From NCBI RefSeq assembly GCF_029968035.1, contig NZ_JASCIQ010000002.1, positions 248,001-312,000 of the forward strand: 64,000 nucleotides of DNA, read 5' to 3'. Below are positions 28,389 through 36,664 of this stretch, piece after piece; position 1 is the first letter of the stretch; every line of letters starts with the position of its first letter. The stretch comes from Streptomyces cavernicola. GTDB taxonomy: Bacteria; Actinomycetota; Actinomycetes; Streptomycetales; Streptomycetaceae. The notes below the pieces were generated by a model. That model was not told the origin of the DNA, did no database searches, and saw only the letters and a list, made by a program, of their open reading frames with translations. The translations under genes and the position numbers were made by a program.

Positions 28389-29840
28389 GTGACCGAGTTG
28401 GACACAGCAGCACCTGAACAGCACACGCGAGCGGACAGCCCCGGCCCCATCCCCCACCGCCTCCCCCACGTACCGGGCTTCGCCCACCGAGCCGGCGAAG
28501 AATCCCCGAAGCGCACCGGCAAGGAACTGCGCACCCGCGTACCTCGCTCCGCGCACGCCCAGGAAGCCCCCGACGCCGACAGCCGCCCCGACGCCGTCAC
28601 CGCCGTCGAAGAGTCCAACCACGGCCGGCTCCCCGAACTCACGCCCATCCGCGTCGGCAGAATGGCCGCCACCCCCTTCGCCTTCCTGCGCGGCTCCGCC
28701 GGCCTCATGGCGTACGACCTCGCCCGCACCCCGGCCACCGGCATCGGCGCCCAGATATGCGGAGACGCCCACGCCGCCAACTTCGGCCTGTACGGCGACG
28801 CCCGCGGCGAACTCGTCATCGACCTCAACGACTTCGACGAGACCGTCCACGGCCCCTGGGAATGGGACCTCAAGCGGCTCGCCACCTCCCTCGTCCTCGC
28901 CGGACGCGAAGCGGGCGCGAGCGAAGACGTGTGCCGGGCCGCCGCCCACGACTCCGCCGGCGCCTACCGGCGCACCATGCGACTCCTCGCCAAACTCCCC
29001 GTCCTCGACGCCTGGAACGCCATCGCAGACGAAGAACTCGTCTCCCACACCGACGCCCACGACCTGCTCGGCACCCTCGAACGCGTCGAGGAGAAAGCAC
29101 GCAACAACACCAGCGGCCGCTTCGCCGCCCGATCCACCGAAACCCTCGCCGACGGCAGCCGCCGCTTCGTCGACGCCCCACCCGTACTGCGACGCATACC
29201 CGGCGTCGAAGCAGCCGCCGTCGCCCAAAGCCTCGGCGAATACCTGACCACGCTGTCCGAAGACCGGCTCCCGCTCCTCGCCCGGTACGCGATCCAGGAC
29301 GTCGCGTTCCGAGTCGTCGGCACCGGCAGCGTCGGCACCAGGTCGTACGTCGTGCTGCTCCAGGACCACCGCGGCGAACCGCTCGTACTCCAGATCAAGG
29401 AAGCACGGCCGTCGACCCTGCTGCCGCACCTGCCCACCGTCGGCTTCAAGGCACCCGACGTCCCGCACGAAGGACGCCGCGTCGTCCTCGGGCAGAAGCG
29501 GATGCAAGTCGTCAGCGACATACTCCTCGGCTGGACCACCGTCGACGGACGACCCTTCCAGGTACGGCAGTTCAGAAACAGAAAGGGAAGCGTCGACCCG
29601 GCCGCACTCGCCGCCGACCAGATCGACGACTACGGCCGCATGACCGGAGCACTCCTCGCCCGCGCCCACGCACACAGCGCCGACCCGCGCCTCATAGCCG
29701 GGTACTGCGGGAAGAACGAGGAACTGGACGAGGCGATCGCCGGCTTCGCCGTGTCCTACGCCGACCGCACCGAAGCCGATCACGCACGGCTCGTCTCGGG
29801 CATCCGGGAGGGGCGGATCGAGGCTGAGTTGGGGGTTTGA
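28389..29840 (+). CDS. DUF2252 family protein
   Basis: This 483-aa protein starts at GTG 28389 behind GGGGGAGG. The first 60-80 residues are variable and polar. The DUF2252 core then shows GDAHAANFGLYGD and NDFDETVHGPWEWDLKRLATS, which resemble the catalytic HxD/N and DFD loops of aminoglycoside-phosphotransferase-like kinases. Late in the protein, AHAHSADPR and AIAGFAVSYADRTEADHA are also characteristic. The family is widespread in actinobacteria without a proven substrate; a small-molecule kinase role is an inference from the fold motifs. It is flanked by tRNA-Leu and a G-rich tract. Confidence 0.92.
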   Translation: MTELDTAAPEQHTRADSPGPIPHRLPHVPGFAHRAGEESPKRTGKELRTRVPRSAHAQEAPDADSRPDAVTAVEESNHGRLPELTPIRVGRMAATPFAFLRGSAGLMAYDLARTPATGIGAQICGDAHAANFGLYGDARGELVIDLNDFDETVHGPWEWDLKRLATSLVLAGREAGASEDVCRAAAHDSAGAYRRTMRLLAKLPVLDAWNAIADEELVSHTDAHDLLGTLERVEEKARNNTSGRFAARSTETLADGSRRFVDAPPVLRRIPGVEAAAVAQSLGEYLTTLSEDRLPLLARYAIQDVAFRVVGTGSVGTRSYVVLLQDHRGEPLVLQIKEARPSTLLPHLPTVGFKAPDVPHEGRRVVLGQKRMQVVSDILLGWTTVDGRPFQVRQFRNRKGSVDPAALAADQIDDYGRMTGALLARAHAHSADPRLIAGYCGKNEELDEAIAGFAVSYADRTEADHARLVSGIREGRIEAELGV

Positions 29841-29905
29841 GGAGGGGAGGGGGATTGAGGGGGTGGGGTGGGGGAGGGAGGGGGGGAGGGGGCCCTCCCC
29901 GAGAG
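29841..29905. repeat. G-rich purine tract with hairpin
   Basis: Directly after the DUF2252 stop the plus strand has at least eight runs of three to seven G separated by A or T, ending in a GGGGAGGGGG/CCCTCCCC inverted repeat. It has G-quadruplex potential and may act as terminator. Confidence 0.6.
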
Positions 29906-29946
29906 TGGGAGTAAAGCCCACACCCCCCGGGCCGTACGCTGGGTGG

Positions 29947-30759
29947 GTGACGAACCCGGAGGACGCGGTGAACCGGCCCGATGACGAGCGGCCCGAGGCC
30001 AGGCTCGAGCAGGCTGTGCGGGTCGCGGAGCAGGCATTGATCGAGTTCGAGATCGCGGTGGAGACGTTCCGGGTCGAGGTGGAGAACTTCTCCCGGCTGC
30101 ACCACCAGAGGCTCGGCCCGATGTACGCGCGGCTCGAGGAGCTGGACGCCCAGATCGCCGAGGCGACGGCGGCGCGTACCGGGGATGCCGAGGATGTGCG
30201 GCGGGCGCAGGAGCTGCGTGCTCGTGTGATGCCGATGCCGGATGTGTCGGAGTTGTTCCAGGAGTGGATGGACACCGACGGGTTGTCGCCCGAGGCTTCG
30301 GCGATGTTGTCCGAGCTGCCGGTGCGCGCCCCTGAGCGGGTGCGGCCGAGTGACGAGGCGCGCAGGCTCTACCGCGAGCTGGTCCGCAAGGCGCACCCCG
30401 ATCTAGCGCAGGACGACGAGGAGCGGGAGCGGCGCGAGAAGTTCATGGTCCGCGTCAATGCCGCGTACGGGCGGGGCGACGAGGTTCTGCTGACGGAGCT
30501 GTCCGCGGAGTGGGCTGCCGGTCCGGTGGCCGAGGCGGATCGGCCGAGCAAGAGCGAGGAGCTGTACGCGCGGCTCGAGTGGTTGGCGCAGCGCAAGGAG
30601 ATGCTGTCGCTGGTTGCCCGGGATCTTGAGGAGGGCGCGATCGGCTCGATGCTGCGGATGGCGCCGGACGACCCGGACCGGCTGCTCGAGGAGATCGCCG
30701 AGCAGCTCCTTGCGCAGGTCGCCGAGCGTGAGGCGGAGCTGGGCCGGCTCGTCGGTTGA
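29947..30759 (+). CDS. J-domain-like protein
   Basis: This 270-aa soluble protein has residues 25-95 predicted as a long coiled coil (many E/A/L/R heptads). A segment near residues 140-190 reads DEARRLYRELVRKAHPDLAQDDEERERREKFMVRVNAAY, in two halves the pattern of a J domain with its HPD signature. The rest is helical. J domains stimulate DnaK-type chaperones. There is no G/F-rich or zinc region, so it is not a canonical DnaJ. GTG 29947 was chosen as the start because the longer frame runs through the G-rich tract; the start is uncertain. Confidence 0.82.
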   Translation: MTNPEDAVNRPDDERPEARLEQAVRVAEQALIEFEIAVETFRVEVENFSRLHHQRLGPMYARLEELDAQIAEATAARTGDAEDVRRAQELRARVMPMPDVSELFQEWMDTDGLSPEASAMLSELPVRAPERVRPSDEARRLYRELVRKAHPDLAQDDEERERREKFMVRVNAAYGRGDEVLLTELSAEWAAGPVAEADRPSKSEELYARLEWLAQRKEMLSLVARDLEEGAIGSMLRMAPDDPDRLLEEIAEQLLAQVAEREAELGRLVG

Positions 30760-30910
30760 TGCGTCGGGGCTGCGTGTGTGCAGCTGGCCGTGGCGCAGGG
30801 CGACGAGGTCGTCGAAGGCGTCGAGGGGGATTCGATGGTTCGAGGTCGTGCGGCCGGGCGCTGGTGAGGGCAGCGTCCGGGGTGGGCGGAAGGTCCGGTA
30901 GCGTCGGGGT

Positions 30911-31255
30911 ATGGCTTTCGGATCTGTGCCCACGGTTGGTGTCGCTGAGCTCGCGGACGGTGACTTTCTGCTCGATGTCCGTGAGGACGATGAGTGGCAG
31001 GCGGGTCACGCGGAAGGTGCGCTGCACATTCCGATGAGCGAATTCGTCGCGCGGTACGGCGAGTTGACCGAGGCGGCGCCGCAGGACGGGCGGGTCAATG
31101 TGATCTGTCGGTCGGGCGGTCGGTCCGCGCAGGTGACGATGTACCTCGCGCAGCAGGGCATCGACGCGGTGAACGTGGCCGGTGGCATGGAGGCGTGGGC
31201 CGGCTCGGGCCGCCCCGTCGTGAATGCCGAGGGGCAGCCCGGCGCCGTCGTGTGA
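30911..31255 (+). CDS. Rhodanese-like sulfurtransferase domain protein
   Basis: This 114-aa single-domain rhodanese has the active-site loop CRSGGRSA (nucleophilic cysteine near residue 71). Family features include DVREDDEWQAGHAEGALHIPM and AVNVAGGMEAW. Such proteins carry sulfane sulfur for thiosulfate or persulfide metabolism. The gene has no partner in an operon. A ten-copy heptamer repeat begins 11 bp after its stop. Confidence 0.95.
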   Translation: MAFGSVPTVGVAELADGDFLLDVREDDEWQAGHAEGALHIPMSEFVARYGELTEAAPQDGRVNVICRSGGRSAQVTMYLAQQGIDAVNVAGGMEAWAGSGRPVVNAEGQPGAVV

Positions 31256-31265
31256 GCTTCTGCCT

Positions 31266-31335
31266 GGGCGCAGGGCGCAGGGCGCAGGGCGCAGGGCGCA
31301 GGGCGCAGGGCGCAGGGCGCAGGGCGCAGGGCGCA
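31266..31335. repeat. Ten-copy heptamer tandem repeat
   Basis: GGGCGCA is repeated exactly ten times without a mismatch in the 99-bp gap between the convergent rhodanese and acyl-CoA dehydrogenase genes. The unit length and perfect identity suggest a slippage-prone, variable locus. Confidence 0.95.
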
Positions 31336-31354
31336 CAGGGCATAGGTAGCGGCT

Positions 31355-32494
31355 TCAGCTGAGGCTGTGGGCGGCGAGGAGGTCGCCCAGGGTTTCCTCG
31401 TGGGCGGCTGCCGGGCCGAGGGACAGCTCCAGCTGCTTGGCCCAGGCGTGGTAGCGGTGCAGCGGGTAGTCGGTGTCGGCACCGAAGCCGCCGTGCAGGT
31501 GTTGGGCGGTCTGTACGACGCGGCGTACGCCTTCCGAGGCCCAGATCTTGGCCACGGCCACGTCGCCGGCGGTGGGAAGCGCGCCCTCGGTCTCGGTCGC
31601 CAGGCGCCAGGCGGCCTGCCACAGGGTGACTTCCATGGCGCGCAGGTCGATGTAGCGGTCTGCCGCCTGCACGGCCACGGCCTGGAAGGTGGCCACGGGG
31701 TGGCCGAACTGTTCGCGTTTGCTGGTGTAGTCGCTGGACATGGCGAGTACGGCTTCGCCGAGGCCGAGGGCGAGTGCGCAGGTCCCGGTCGTGAGGAGTT
31801 CGCGCAGCCGGTCCCAGGCGCCGTCGGCGTCGATGACGTCCGTGGCGGGGATGCGGGTGGAGTCGAGGTGGAGTTCGCCGAGGCGTTCGCCGTTGGTGGA
31901 GTACTGGTCGGTGAGGCTGAGGCCGTCCTGGGTGCGGTGGACGGCGGCGAGCACGGTGCGGCCCTCGGGCGTGTGGGCGGGCACCATGATCAGGTCGGCG
32001 TTGTGGGCCCAGGGCACGGCGGTGTGGGTGCCGTCGAGGGTCCAGCTGTTGTCGTTCGGGTCCTGGTGTGCGGTGACGGCGAGTTCGGCGGGGTCGTGGC
32101 CGGTGCGGCCGTTGGCGGCGACGTTGAGGACGAGTTCGCCGCGGGCCGTGGCCGGCAGGGTGCGCTGCTTCAACTCGGCGCTGCCGTAGGTCTGTACGGC
32201 CTGGGCGGCGGCGCTGTTCTCCAGTAGGGGTACGCGGGCGATGACCTTCGCGGACTCGCGCAGTACGAGGCACAGGGCGATGGCGTCGAGGCCTGCGCCG
32301 TTGTGTTCCGGGGCGATGAGCAGGCTGAGCAGGTCGGCCTTGGCGAGCTTGTCCCACAGGGCGCGGTCGAGGTCGTCGGCGACGGCTCTGGTGGTGAGGG
32401 CGGGGCTGGGTACGGCGTCGGGTGCGGTGTCGGCGAAGACGGCCTTGGCTGCCTCGACGGCTGCTTGTTGTTCTTCGGTGAAGGTGAAGTCCAC
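31355..32494 (-). CDS. Acyl-CoA dehydrogenase family protein
   Basis: This 379-aa flavoprotein would introduce a trans-2,3 double bond into an acyl-CoA. It has the N-terminal helical domain (DFTFTEEQQAAVEAAKAVFAD), a middle beta domain and a C-terminal four-helix domain (SKREQFGHPVATFQAVAVQAADRYID, HLHGGFGADTDYPLHRYHAWAK). I could not place the usual catalytic glutamate with confidence. This fits the heteromeric FadE-type subunits used in steroid side-chain catabolism, where only one partner carries it. GTG 32494 has GGGGAGG upstream. A KstR-type palindrome lies 90 bp upstream. Confidence 0.9.
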   Translation of the reverse strand: MDFTFTEEQQAAVEAAKAVFADTAPDAVPSPALTTRAVADDLDRALWDKLAKADLLSLLIAPEHNGAGLDAIALCLVLRESAKVIARVPLLENSAAAQAVQTYGSAELKQRTLPATARGELVLNVAANGRTGHDPAELAVTAHQDPNDNSWTLDGTHTAVPWAHNADLIMVPAHTPEGRTVLAAVHRTQDGLSLTDQYSTNGERLGELHLDSTRIPATDVIDADGAWDRLRELLTTGTCALALGLGEAVLAMSSDYTSKREQFGHPVATFQAVAVQAADRYIDLRAMEVTLWQAAWRLATETEGALPTAGDVAVAKIWASEGVRRVVQTAQHLHGGFGADTDYPLHRYHAWAKQLELSLGPAAAHEETLGDLLAAHSLS

Positions 32495-32583
32495 TGCCTG
32501 TCCTCCCCGGCTCCGGTGCTGTCCTGTCCTGCGGGTCCTGGTGGCCGGCCCGCGGCGGACCACGATCTGACGGGTCGTCAAGA

Positions 32584-32597
32584 TAGAACAGGTTCTA
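32584..32597. promoter_or_regulatory. KstR-type operator palindrome
   Basis: TAGAACAGGTTCTA is an inverted repeat (TAGAAC/GTTCTA) matching the TnnAACnnGTTnnA consensus of the TetR-family regulator KstR. It sits between the paaE stop and the acyl-CoA dehydrogenase start, where it could regulate the latter. Confidence 0.6.
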
Positions 32598-32631
32598 GGG
32601 GAAGGGAAGGGCGCAGAGCGGGCTTCGACGG

Positions 32632-33714
32632 TCAGCGGTCGAAGTCCAACTCCACCTTCTCCGTGGCCGGATGGGACTGGCAGGCGAGTACATAGCCCGC
32701 CTCGGTCTCCTCCGGTTCGAGGGCGAAGTTGCGGTCCATGCGCACCTCCCCCGAGACCAGGAACGCCCGGCAGGTGCCGCAGACGCCGCCCCTGCACGCG
32801 TACGGGGCGTCGGCTCTGTTGCGCAGCACCGTGTCGAGCAGGGGTTCGCCGTCCTCGACGGGCCAGGTGCCGGAGCGGCCGTCGAGGGTGGCGGTCACCG
32901 TGCTGTGCGCGGGCGTGGCGGCTGTGGGTGCGGGGGGCGATGTGCCGTCGTCGACGTGGAAGATCTCCTCGTGGATACGGGTTCTGCGTACGCCTAGGGA
33001 GCGCAGGGCTCGCTCGGCGCCCTGGACCAGGCCGAAGGGGCCGCAGAGGAACCAGCCGGCGATTCTTGCGACGGGGAGCAGTGCGGGCAGCAGATGTGTG
33101 AGGCGTTCCTCGTCGAGCCGGCCGGTCACCACGCCGGCCTGCTGTTCCTCTCGGGAGAAGACCGTGACGAGCTGGAACCGCGTCGGCCAGCGGTCCTTGA
33201 GGTCGGCCACCTCGTCCAGGAACATCGTCGAGGCGGCGGTCCGGTCACTGCGTATCAGGCAGAACCGGGCGTTCGGCTCGCGGGCGAGGAGCGTCGAGAC
33301 GATGGACAGGACGGGTGTGATGCCACTGCCGCCGACGATCGCGGCGTAGTGCCCGGGTCGGGGGTCGAGGGTGAAGCGTCCGGCGGGCGTCATCACGTCC
33401 AGTACGTCGTCGACGGCGATCTCCTTCTGTGCGTACGGGGAGAACGCGCCGCCTTCGACCATGCGCACCCCCACCCGCAGGCGCTCCGGCCCGTCCGGGT
33501 CGAGGGCGGGGGAGCACACGGAGTAGGTGCGCCGGACCTCCGTACCGTCCACGTCGCGGCGCAGGGCCAGGTGTTGGCCTGGTGAGTACCGGTAATCGGC
33601 GCGGAGTTCGGCCGGTACGTCGAAGGTCAGGGCGACGGAGTCGTCGGTGAGGCGGTCGACCGCTGCGACGCGGAGTCGGTGGAAGCGGGCATGGGGGCCC
33701 GGCTTGGCTGCCAT
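32632..33714 (-). CDS. paaE: Phenylacetyl-CoA epoxidase reductase subunit
   Basis: This 360-aa reductase passes electrons from NADPH to the diiron epoxidase PaaAC. It has an FAD-binding barrel (RRTYSVCSPA), an NAD(P)-binding domain (GGSGITPVLSIVSTLLA) and a C-terminal 2Fe-2S ferredoxin domain with CRGGVCGTC plus a distal cysteine in VLACQSHP. The ATG start overlaps the paaD stop (TGATG), with AAGGAG upstream. It is the last gene of paaABCDE. Confidence 0.96.
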   Translation of the reverse strand: MAAKPGPHARFHRLRVAAVDRLTDDSVALTFDVPAELRADYRYSPGQHLALRRDVDGTEVRRTYSVCSPALDPDGPERLRVGVRMVEGGAFSPYAQKEIAVDDVLDVMTPAGRFTLDPRPGHYAAIVGGSGITPVLSIVSTLLAREPNARFCLIRSDRTAASTMFLDEVADLKDRWPTRFQLVTVFSREEQQAGVVTGRLDEERLTHLLPALLPVARIAGWFLCGPFGLVQGAERALRSLGVRRTRIHEEIFHVDDGTSPPAPTAATPAHSTVTATLDGRSGTWPVEDGEPLLDTVLRNRADAPYACRGGVCGTCRAFLVSGEVRMDRNFALEPEETEAGYVLACQSHPATEKVELDFDR

Positions 33715-34238
33715 CACAACTCCTTGAAGTGGTCGAAGGGTTCGCGGCAGGTGACGCAGCGGCGCAGTGCCTTGCAGGCGGTGGAGGAGAAGCGGCTGAG
33801 GAGTTCGGTGTCGGTGGAGCCGCAGTGCGGGCAGCGCACGGCGAGGGTGAGGGGGACGGGGCCGTGCGCGGCGCCGGCGCGGGGCGGTGCGATGCCGGAC
33901 TCGGCGAGCTTGCGGCGGCCTTCGGCGGTGATGTCGTCCGTGGACCAGGCCGGGGTGAGGACGCGGCGGACGTGGACCTCGGGCATGCCGTGGTCGTGCA
34001 GCACCTGCTCTATGTCGGCGGTCATGGCCTCCACGGCGGGGCAGCCGGTGTAGGTGGGGGTGAGCTCCACCTCGACGCTGCCGGGGCCGAGGACGTGGAC
34101 TCCGCGCACCACGCCCAGCTCCGCGAGGGTGATCATGGGCAGTTCGGGGTCGGGGACCGAGCCGGCCAGCTCCCTGAGCCGTTCTTCGAGGCGGGTCTCG
34201 AACGGCGTCGGCGAGGTCGTCTGGGGCACCGGGGTCAT
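33714..34238 (-). CDS. paaD: PaaD: assembly factor of phenylacetyl-CoA epoxidase
   Basis: This 174-aa protein combines an N-terminal DUF59/MIP18-like domain (VPDPELPMITLAELGVVR, TPTYTGCPAVEAM) with a C-terminal zinc-binding part carrying two Cys pairs (CPHCGS and CVTC). It is thought to help metal-centre maturation of the epoxidase, by analogy with Fe-S assembly proteins. ATG overlaps the paaC stop by one base, and its stop overlaps paaE in the same way. Confidence 0.95.
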   Translation of the reverse strand: MTPVPQTTSPTPFETRLEERLRELAGSVPDPELPMITLAELGVVRGVHVLGPGSVEVELTPTYTGCPAVEAMTADIEQVLHDHGMPEVHVRRVLTPAWSTDDITAEGRRKLAESGIAPPRAGAAHGPVPLTLAVRCPHCGSTDTELLSRFSSTACKALRRCVTCREPFDHFKEL

Positions 34239-34984
34239 CACCAGCTCGCCCCCGGGTGGCTGCGATGCAGGTGCTGCATCTCGGCGAGCATGCGGCCGAA
34301 GGGCTCGGTGTGCAGGCCCTGACGCCCGGCGCCCGCGGTCCAGGCGCCGGAGCGGGGGGTCTCGGGGAGCGTCAGGGTCGCTCCGCGCAGGGTCTCGCCG
34401 ATGGATTCGTCCCAACTGGCCTGCAGGGCGGCCCAGTCGGTGCCGTGGGTGGCGGTGAGGCCGTCGATGGGCTGGAACATCTCGCCGGTGTACCGCCACA
34501 GCGCGTCTACCGCGCGTTGCATACGGGTGTGGCTCTCCACGGTGCCGTCGCCGAGGCGGAGCGTCCACTGCTCGGCGTGGTCGCGGTGGTAGTCCACCTC
34601 CTTGACGGCCTTGGTGGCCAGGGCGGTGAAGGGGCCTTCGGTGCGGGCCAACTCCGCGTACAGGAACGCCTGGTAGGTGGAGAAGTACAGCTGGCGGGCG
34701 ATGGTGTGCGCGAAGTCGCCGCCTGGCTGCTCGACGAGTTGGAGGTTGCGGAAGGCGCGCTCCTCGCGGAGGTACGCGAGTTCGTCCTCGTCGCCGACTC
34801 GGGAGAGCAGGATGCGGGCCTGGCCGAGCAGGTCGAGGGCGATGTTGGCGAGGGCGACCTCCTCTTCGAGTACAGGCGCGTGACCGGCCCACTCCCCCAG
34901 CCGGTGGGAGAGCACCAGCGCGTCGTCGCCGAGGGCGAGGGCGGCCGCGGTGACGGCGGGGGCGTCCGTCGTAGGTCCGGTCAT
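34238..34984 (-). CDS. paaC: Phenylacetyl-CoA epoxidase structural subunit
   Basis: This 248-aa ferritin-like helical protein pairs with PaaA. Recognisable stretches include LGDDALVLSHRLGEWAGHAP, EEEVALANIALDLLGQAR and VKEVDYHRDHAEQW. It lacks the complete diiron ligand set of PaaA and is structural in characterised systems. The start overlaps paaB stop (ATGA). Confidence 0.95.
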   Translation of the reverse strand: MTGPTTDAPAVTAAALALGDDALVLSHRLGEWAGHAPVLEEEVALANIALDLLGQARILLSRVGDEDELAYLREERAFRNLQLVEQPGGDFAHTIARQLYFSTYQAFLYAELARTEGPFTALATKAVKEVDYHRDHAEQWTLRLGDGTVESHTRMQRAVDALWRYTGEMFQPIDGLTATHGTDWAALQASWDESIGETLRGATLTLPETPRSGAWTAGAGRQGLHTEPFGRMLAEMQHLHRSHPGASW

Positions 34985-35271
34985 AGGTGCTTCACTCCCT
35001 CCGGGATGTCGTAGAACGTCGGGTGGCGGTACGGCTTGTCGCCGGCGGGCTCGAAGAACGAGTCCTTCTCGTCGGGGGACGAGGCGGTGATCGCGGCCGA
35101 GGGCACGACCCAGAGGGACACGCCTTCGTTGCGGCGGGTGTAGAGGTCGCGTCCGTTGCGCAGGGCCATCTCCGCGTCCGGGGCGTGCAGGCTGCCGGCG
35201 TGGGTGTGGGAGAGCCCGCGGCGGGAGCGTACGAAGACCTCCCAGAGCGGCCAGTCTGTTGATTCGGTCAT
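34981..35271 (-). CDS. paaB: PaaB subunit of phenylacetyl-CoA epoxidase
   Basis: This 96-aa protein is the usual size and opens [21 protein letters not shown], with [25 protein letters not shown]. PaaB bridges PaaAC heterodimers in the complex. It overlaps paaA at the start and paaC at the end, both by four bases. Confidence 0.96.
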   Translation of the reverse strand: MTESTDWPLWEVFVRSRRGLSHTHAGSLHAPDAEMALRNGRDLYTRRNEGVSLWVVPSAAITASSPDEKDSFFEPAGDKPYRHPTFYDIPEGVKHL

Positions 35272-36392
35272 GCCGTCGCCTCCCCGGCTGCGGTGGTCTG
35301 CGCGGGGCGGCTTGTGAGTCCCGCCTGCACTGCCTGTCCTGGCTGCCCTGCCTGCCTCGACTGTTCAGCGCGTGCCGCCTGTTCCGCCTGTGTCCCCTGT
35401 CCCGTCTGTGTCGCCTGTCCCGTCTGTGCCGTCTGTGCCGTCTGTGCCGTCTGCCGTGCCGTGTCGTGCTTCGCCGCGTACGCAGCGGCCGCTTCGCGGA
35501 CCCAGGCGCCTTCGTCGTGCGCCCGCCTGCGCTGGGTGATGCGCTGTTCGTTGCAGGGGCCGTTGCCCTTGAGGACCTCGTGGAACTCCTGCCAGTCGAT
35601 GGGGCCGAAGTCGTAGTGCCTCCGGTCCTCGTTCCACTTCAACTCCGGGTCGGGCAGCGTCAGTCCGAGGGTCTCGGCCTGGGGGACGCAGATGTCGACG
35701 AAGCGCTGGCGCAGCTCGTCGTTGGAGTGGCGCTTGATCTTCCAGGCCATGGACTGCGCGGAGTGCGCCGACTCGTCGTCGGGCGGGCCGAACATCATCA
35801 GCGACGGCCACCACCAGCGGTTCACCGCGTCCTGCGCCATCTCGTGCTGCGCCGGGGTGCCTCGGCTGAGGGTGAGCAGCGATTCGTACCCCTGTCGCTG
35901 GTGGAAGGACTCCTCCTTGCAGATGCGGACCATCGCGCGGGCGTACGGACCGTACGAACAGCGGCAGAGGGGGACCTGGTTGGTGATCGCGGCGCCGTCC
36001 ACGAGCCAGCCGATCGCGCCGACGTCGGCCCAGGTCAGCGTGGGGTAGTTGAAGATCGACGAGTACTTCTGGCGGCCGGAGTGCAGCTTGTCGAGGAGTT
36101 CGTCCCGGCCGGTGCCCAGGGTCTCCGCCGCGCCGTAGAGATACAGGCCGTGGCCGGCCTCGTCCTGGACCTTGGCGATCAGGATGGCCTTGCGGCGCAG
36201 GGAGGGGGCGCGGGAGATCCAGTTCGCCTCGGGCTGCATGCCGATGATCTCGGAGTGGGCGTGCTGGGCGATCTGGCGGACGAGCGTCGCGCGATAGGCG
36301 TCCGGCATCCAGTCGCGTGGCTCGATGCGCTCGTCAGCGGCGACCGCGGCGTCGAACGCCGTGGTCCGGTCCTGTGCGGTCACCGACGTCAT
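35268..36392 (-). CDS. paaA: Phenylacetyl-CoA 1,2-epoxidase catalytic subunit with extended C-terminus
   Basis: This 374-aa diiron oxygenase epoxidises the ring of phenylacetyl-CoA. Iron ligands are in [11 protein letters not shown] and [12 protein letters not shown]. The catalytic part ends near residue 320. The last roughly 55 residues are a Q/T/A/G-rich low-complexity tail ([19 protein letters not shown]) encoded by a degenerate CTGTGCCGT-type repeat, longer than usual for the family. I chose ATG 36392; the frame continues upstream through another repetitive stretch (about 36400-36480) without a ribosome site. First gene of paaABCDE. Confidence 0.96.
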   Translation of the reverse strand: MTSVTAQDRTTAFDAAVAADERIEPRDWMPDAYRATLVRQIAQHAHSEIIGMQPEANWISRAPSLRRKAILIAKVQDEAGHGLYLYGAAETLGTGRDELLDKLHSGRQKYSSIFNYPTLTWADVGAIGWLVDGAAITNQVPLCRCSYGPYARAMVRICKEESFHQRQGYESLLTLSRGTPAQHEMAQDAVNRWWWPSLMMFGPPDDESAHSAQSMAWKIKRHSNDELRQRFVDICVPQAETLGLTLPDPELKWNEDRRHYDFGPIDWQEFHEVLKGNGPCNEQRITQRRRAHDEGAWVREAAAAYAAKHDTARQTAQTAQTAQTGQATQTGQGTQAEQAARAEQSRQAGQPGQAVQAGLTSRPAQTTAAGEATA

Positions 36393-36512
36393 GCCAGGCC
36401 CCCTTTGCCCCGTTCCCGTCCGCGTTCCTGCCTGCGTTCCTGTTCGCGTCCTTGCCCGTGCCCTGCCTGCGTCCCGGTGCGTGGCGGGCTCCGCCGCCAC
36501 CCCGGCCAGCCT

Positions 36513-36531
36513 ACCGACCGATCGTTCGGTT
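36513..36531. promoter_or_regulatory. Putative PaaR operator upstream of paaA
   Basis: CCGACCGATCGTTCGG is an imperfect 16-bp palindrome, and 36514-36531 on the minus strand is identical over 18 bases to 41280-41297 at the paaN/paaH promoter. It lies 121 bp before paaA. The divergent DUF5819 gene begins 134 bp away. Confidence 0.7.
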
Positions 36532-36575
36532 CGTCGATTTCAATGGTGGGACCGGCGGCCATACGGTGTCAACCC

Positions 36576-36584
36576 TGTGGATAA
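36576..36584 (-). promoter_or_regulatory. Strict DnaA box
   Basis: TGTGGATAA lies in the paaA/DUF5819 intergenic region. Confidence 0.55.
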
Positions 36585-36664
36585 CCTCACGGCCGCTGTG
36601 CGTGGACACCTCGGCTGAGTACCGTTCGGTGGCGGATCAGCGGGCGGGGACGGGAGCGGGCGCG

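Noticed and set aside
28275..30275. Minus-strand frame of 666 aa opposite the DUF2252 gene
   Set aside because: Its Gly/Val/Glu-rich composition is a mirror of the plus-strand gene, and it crosses the G-rich intergenic tract.
31266..31335. CRISPR-like array
   Set aside because: The repeats are seven bases with no spacers, and no cas genes are present. It is a simple tandem repeat.
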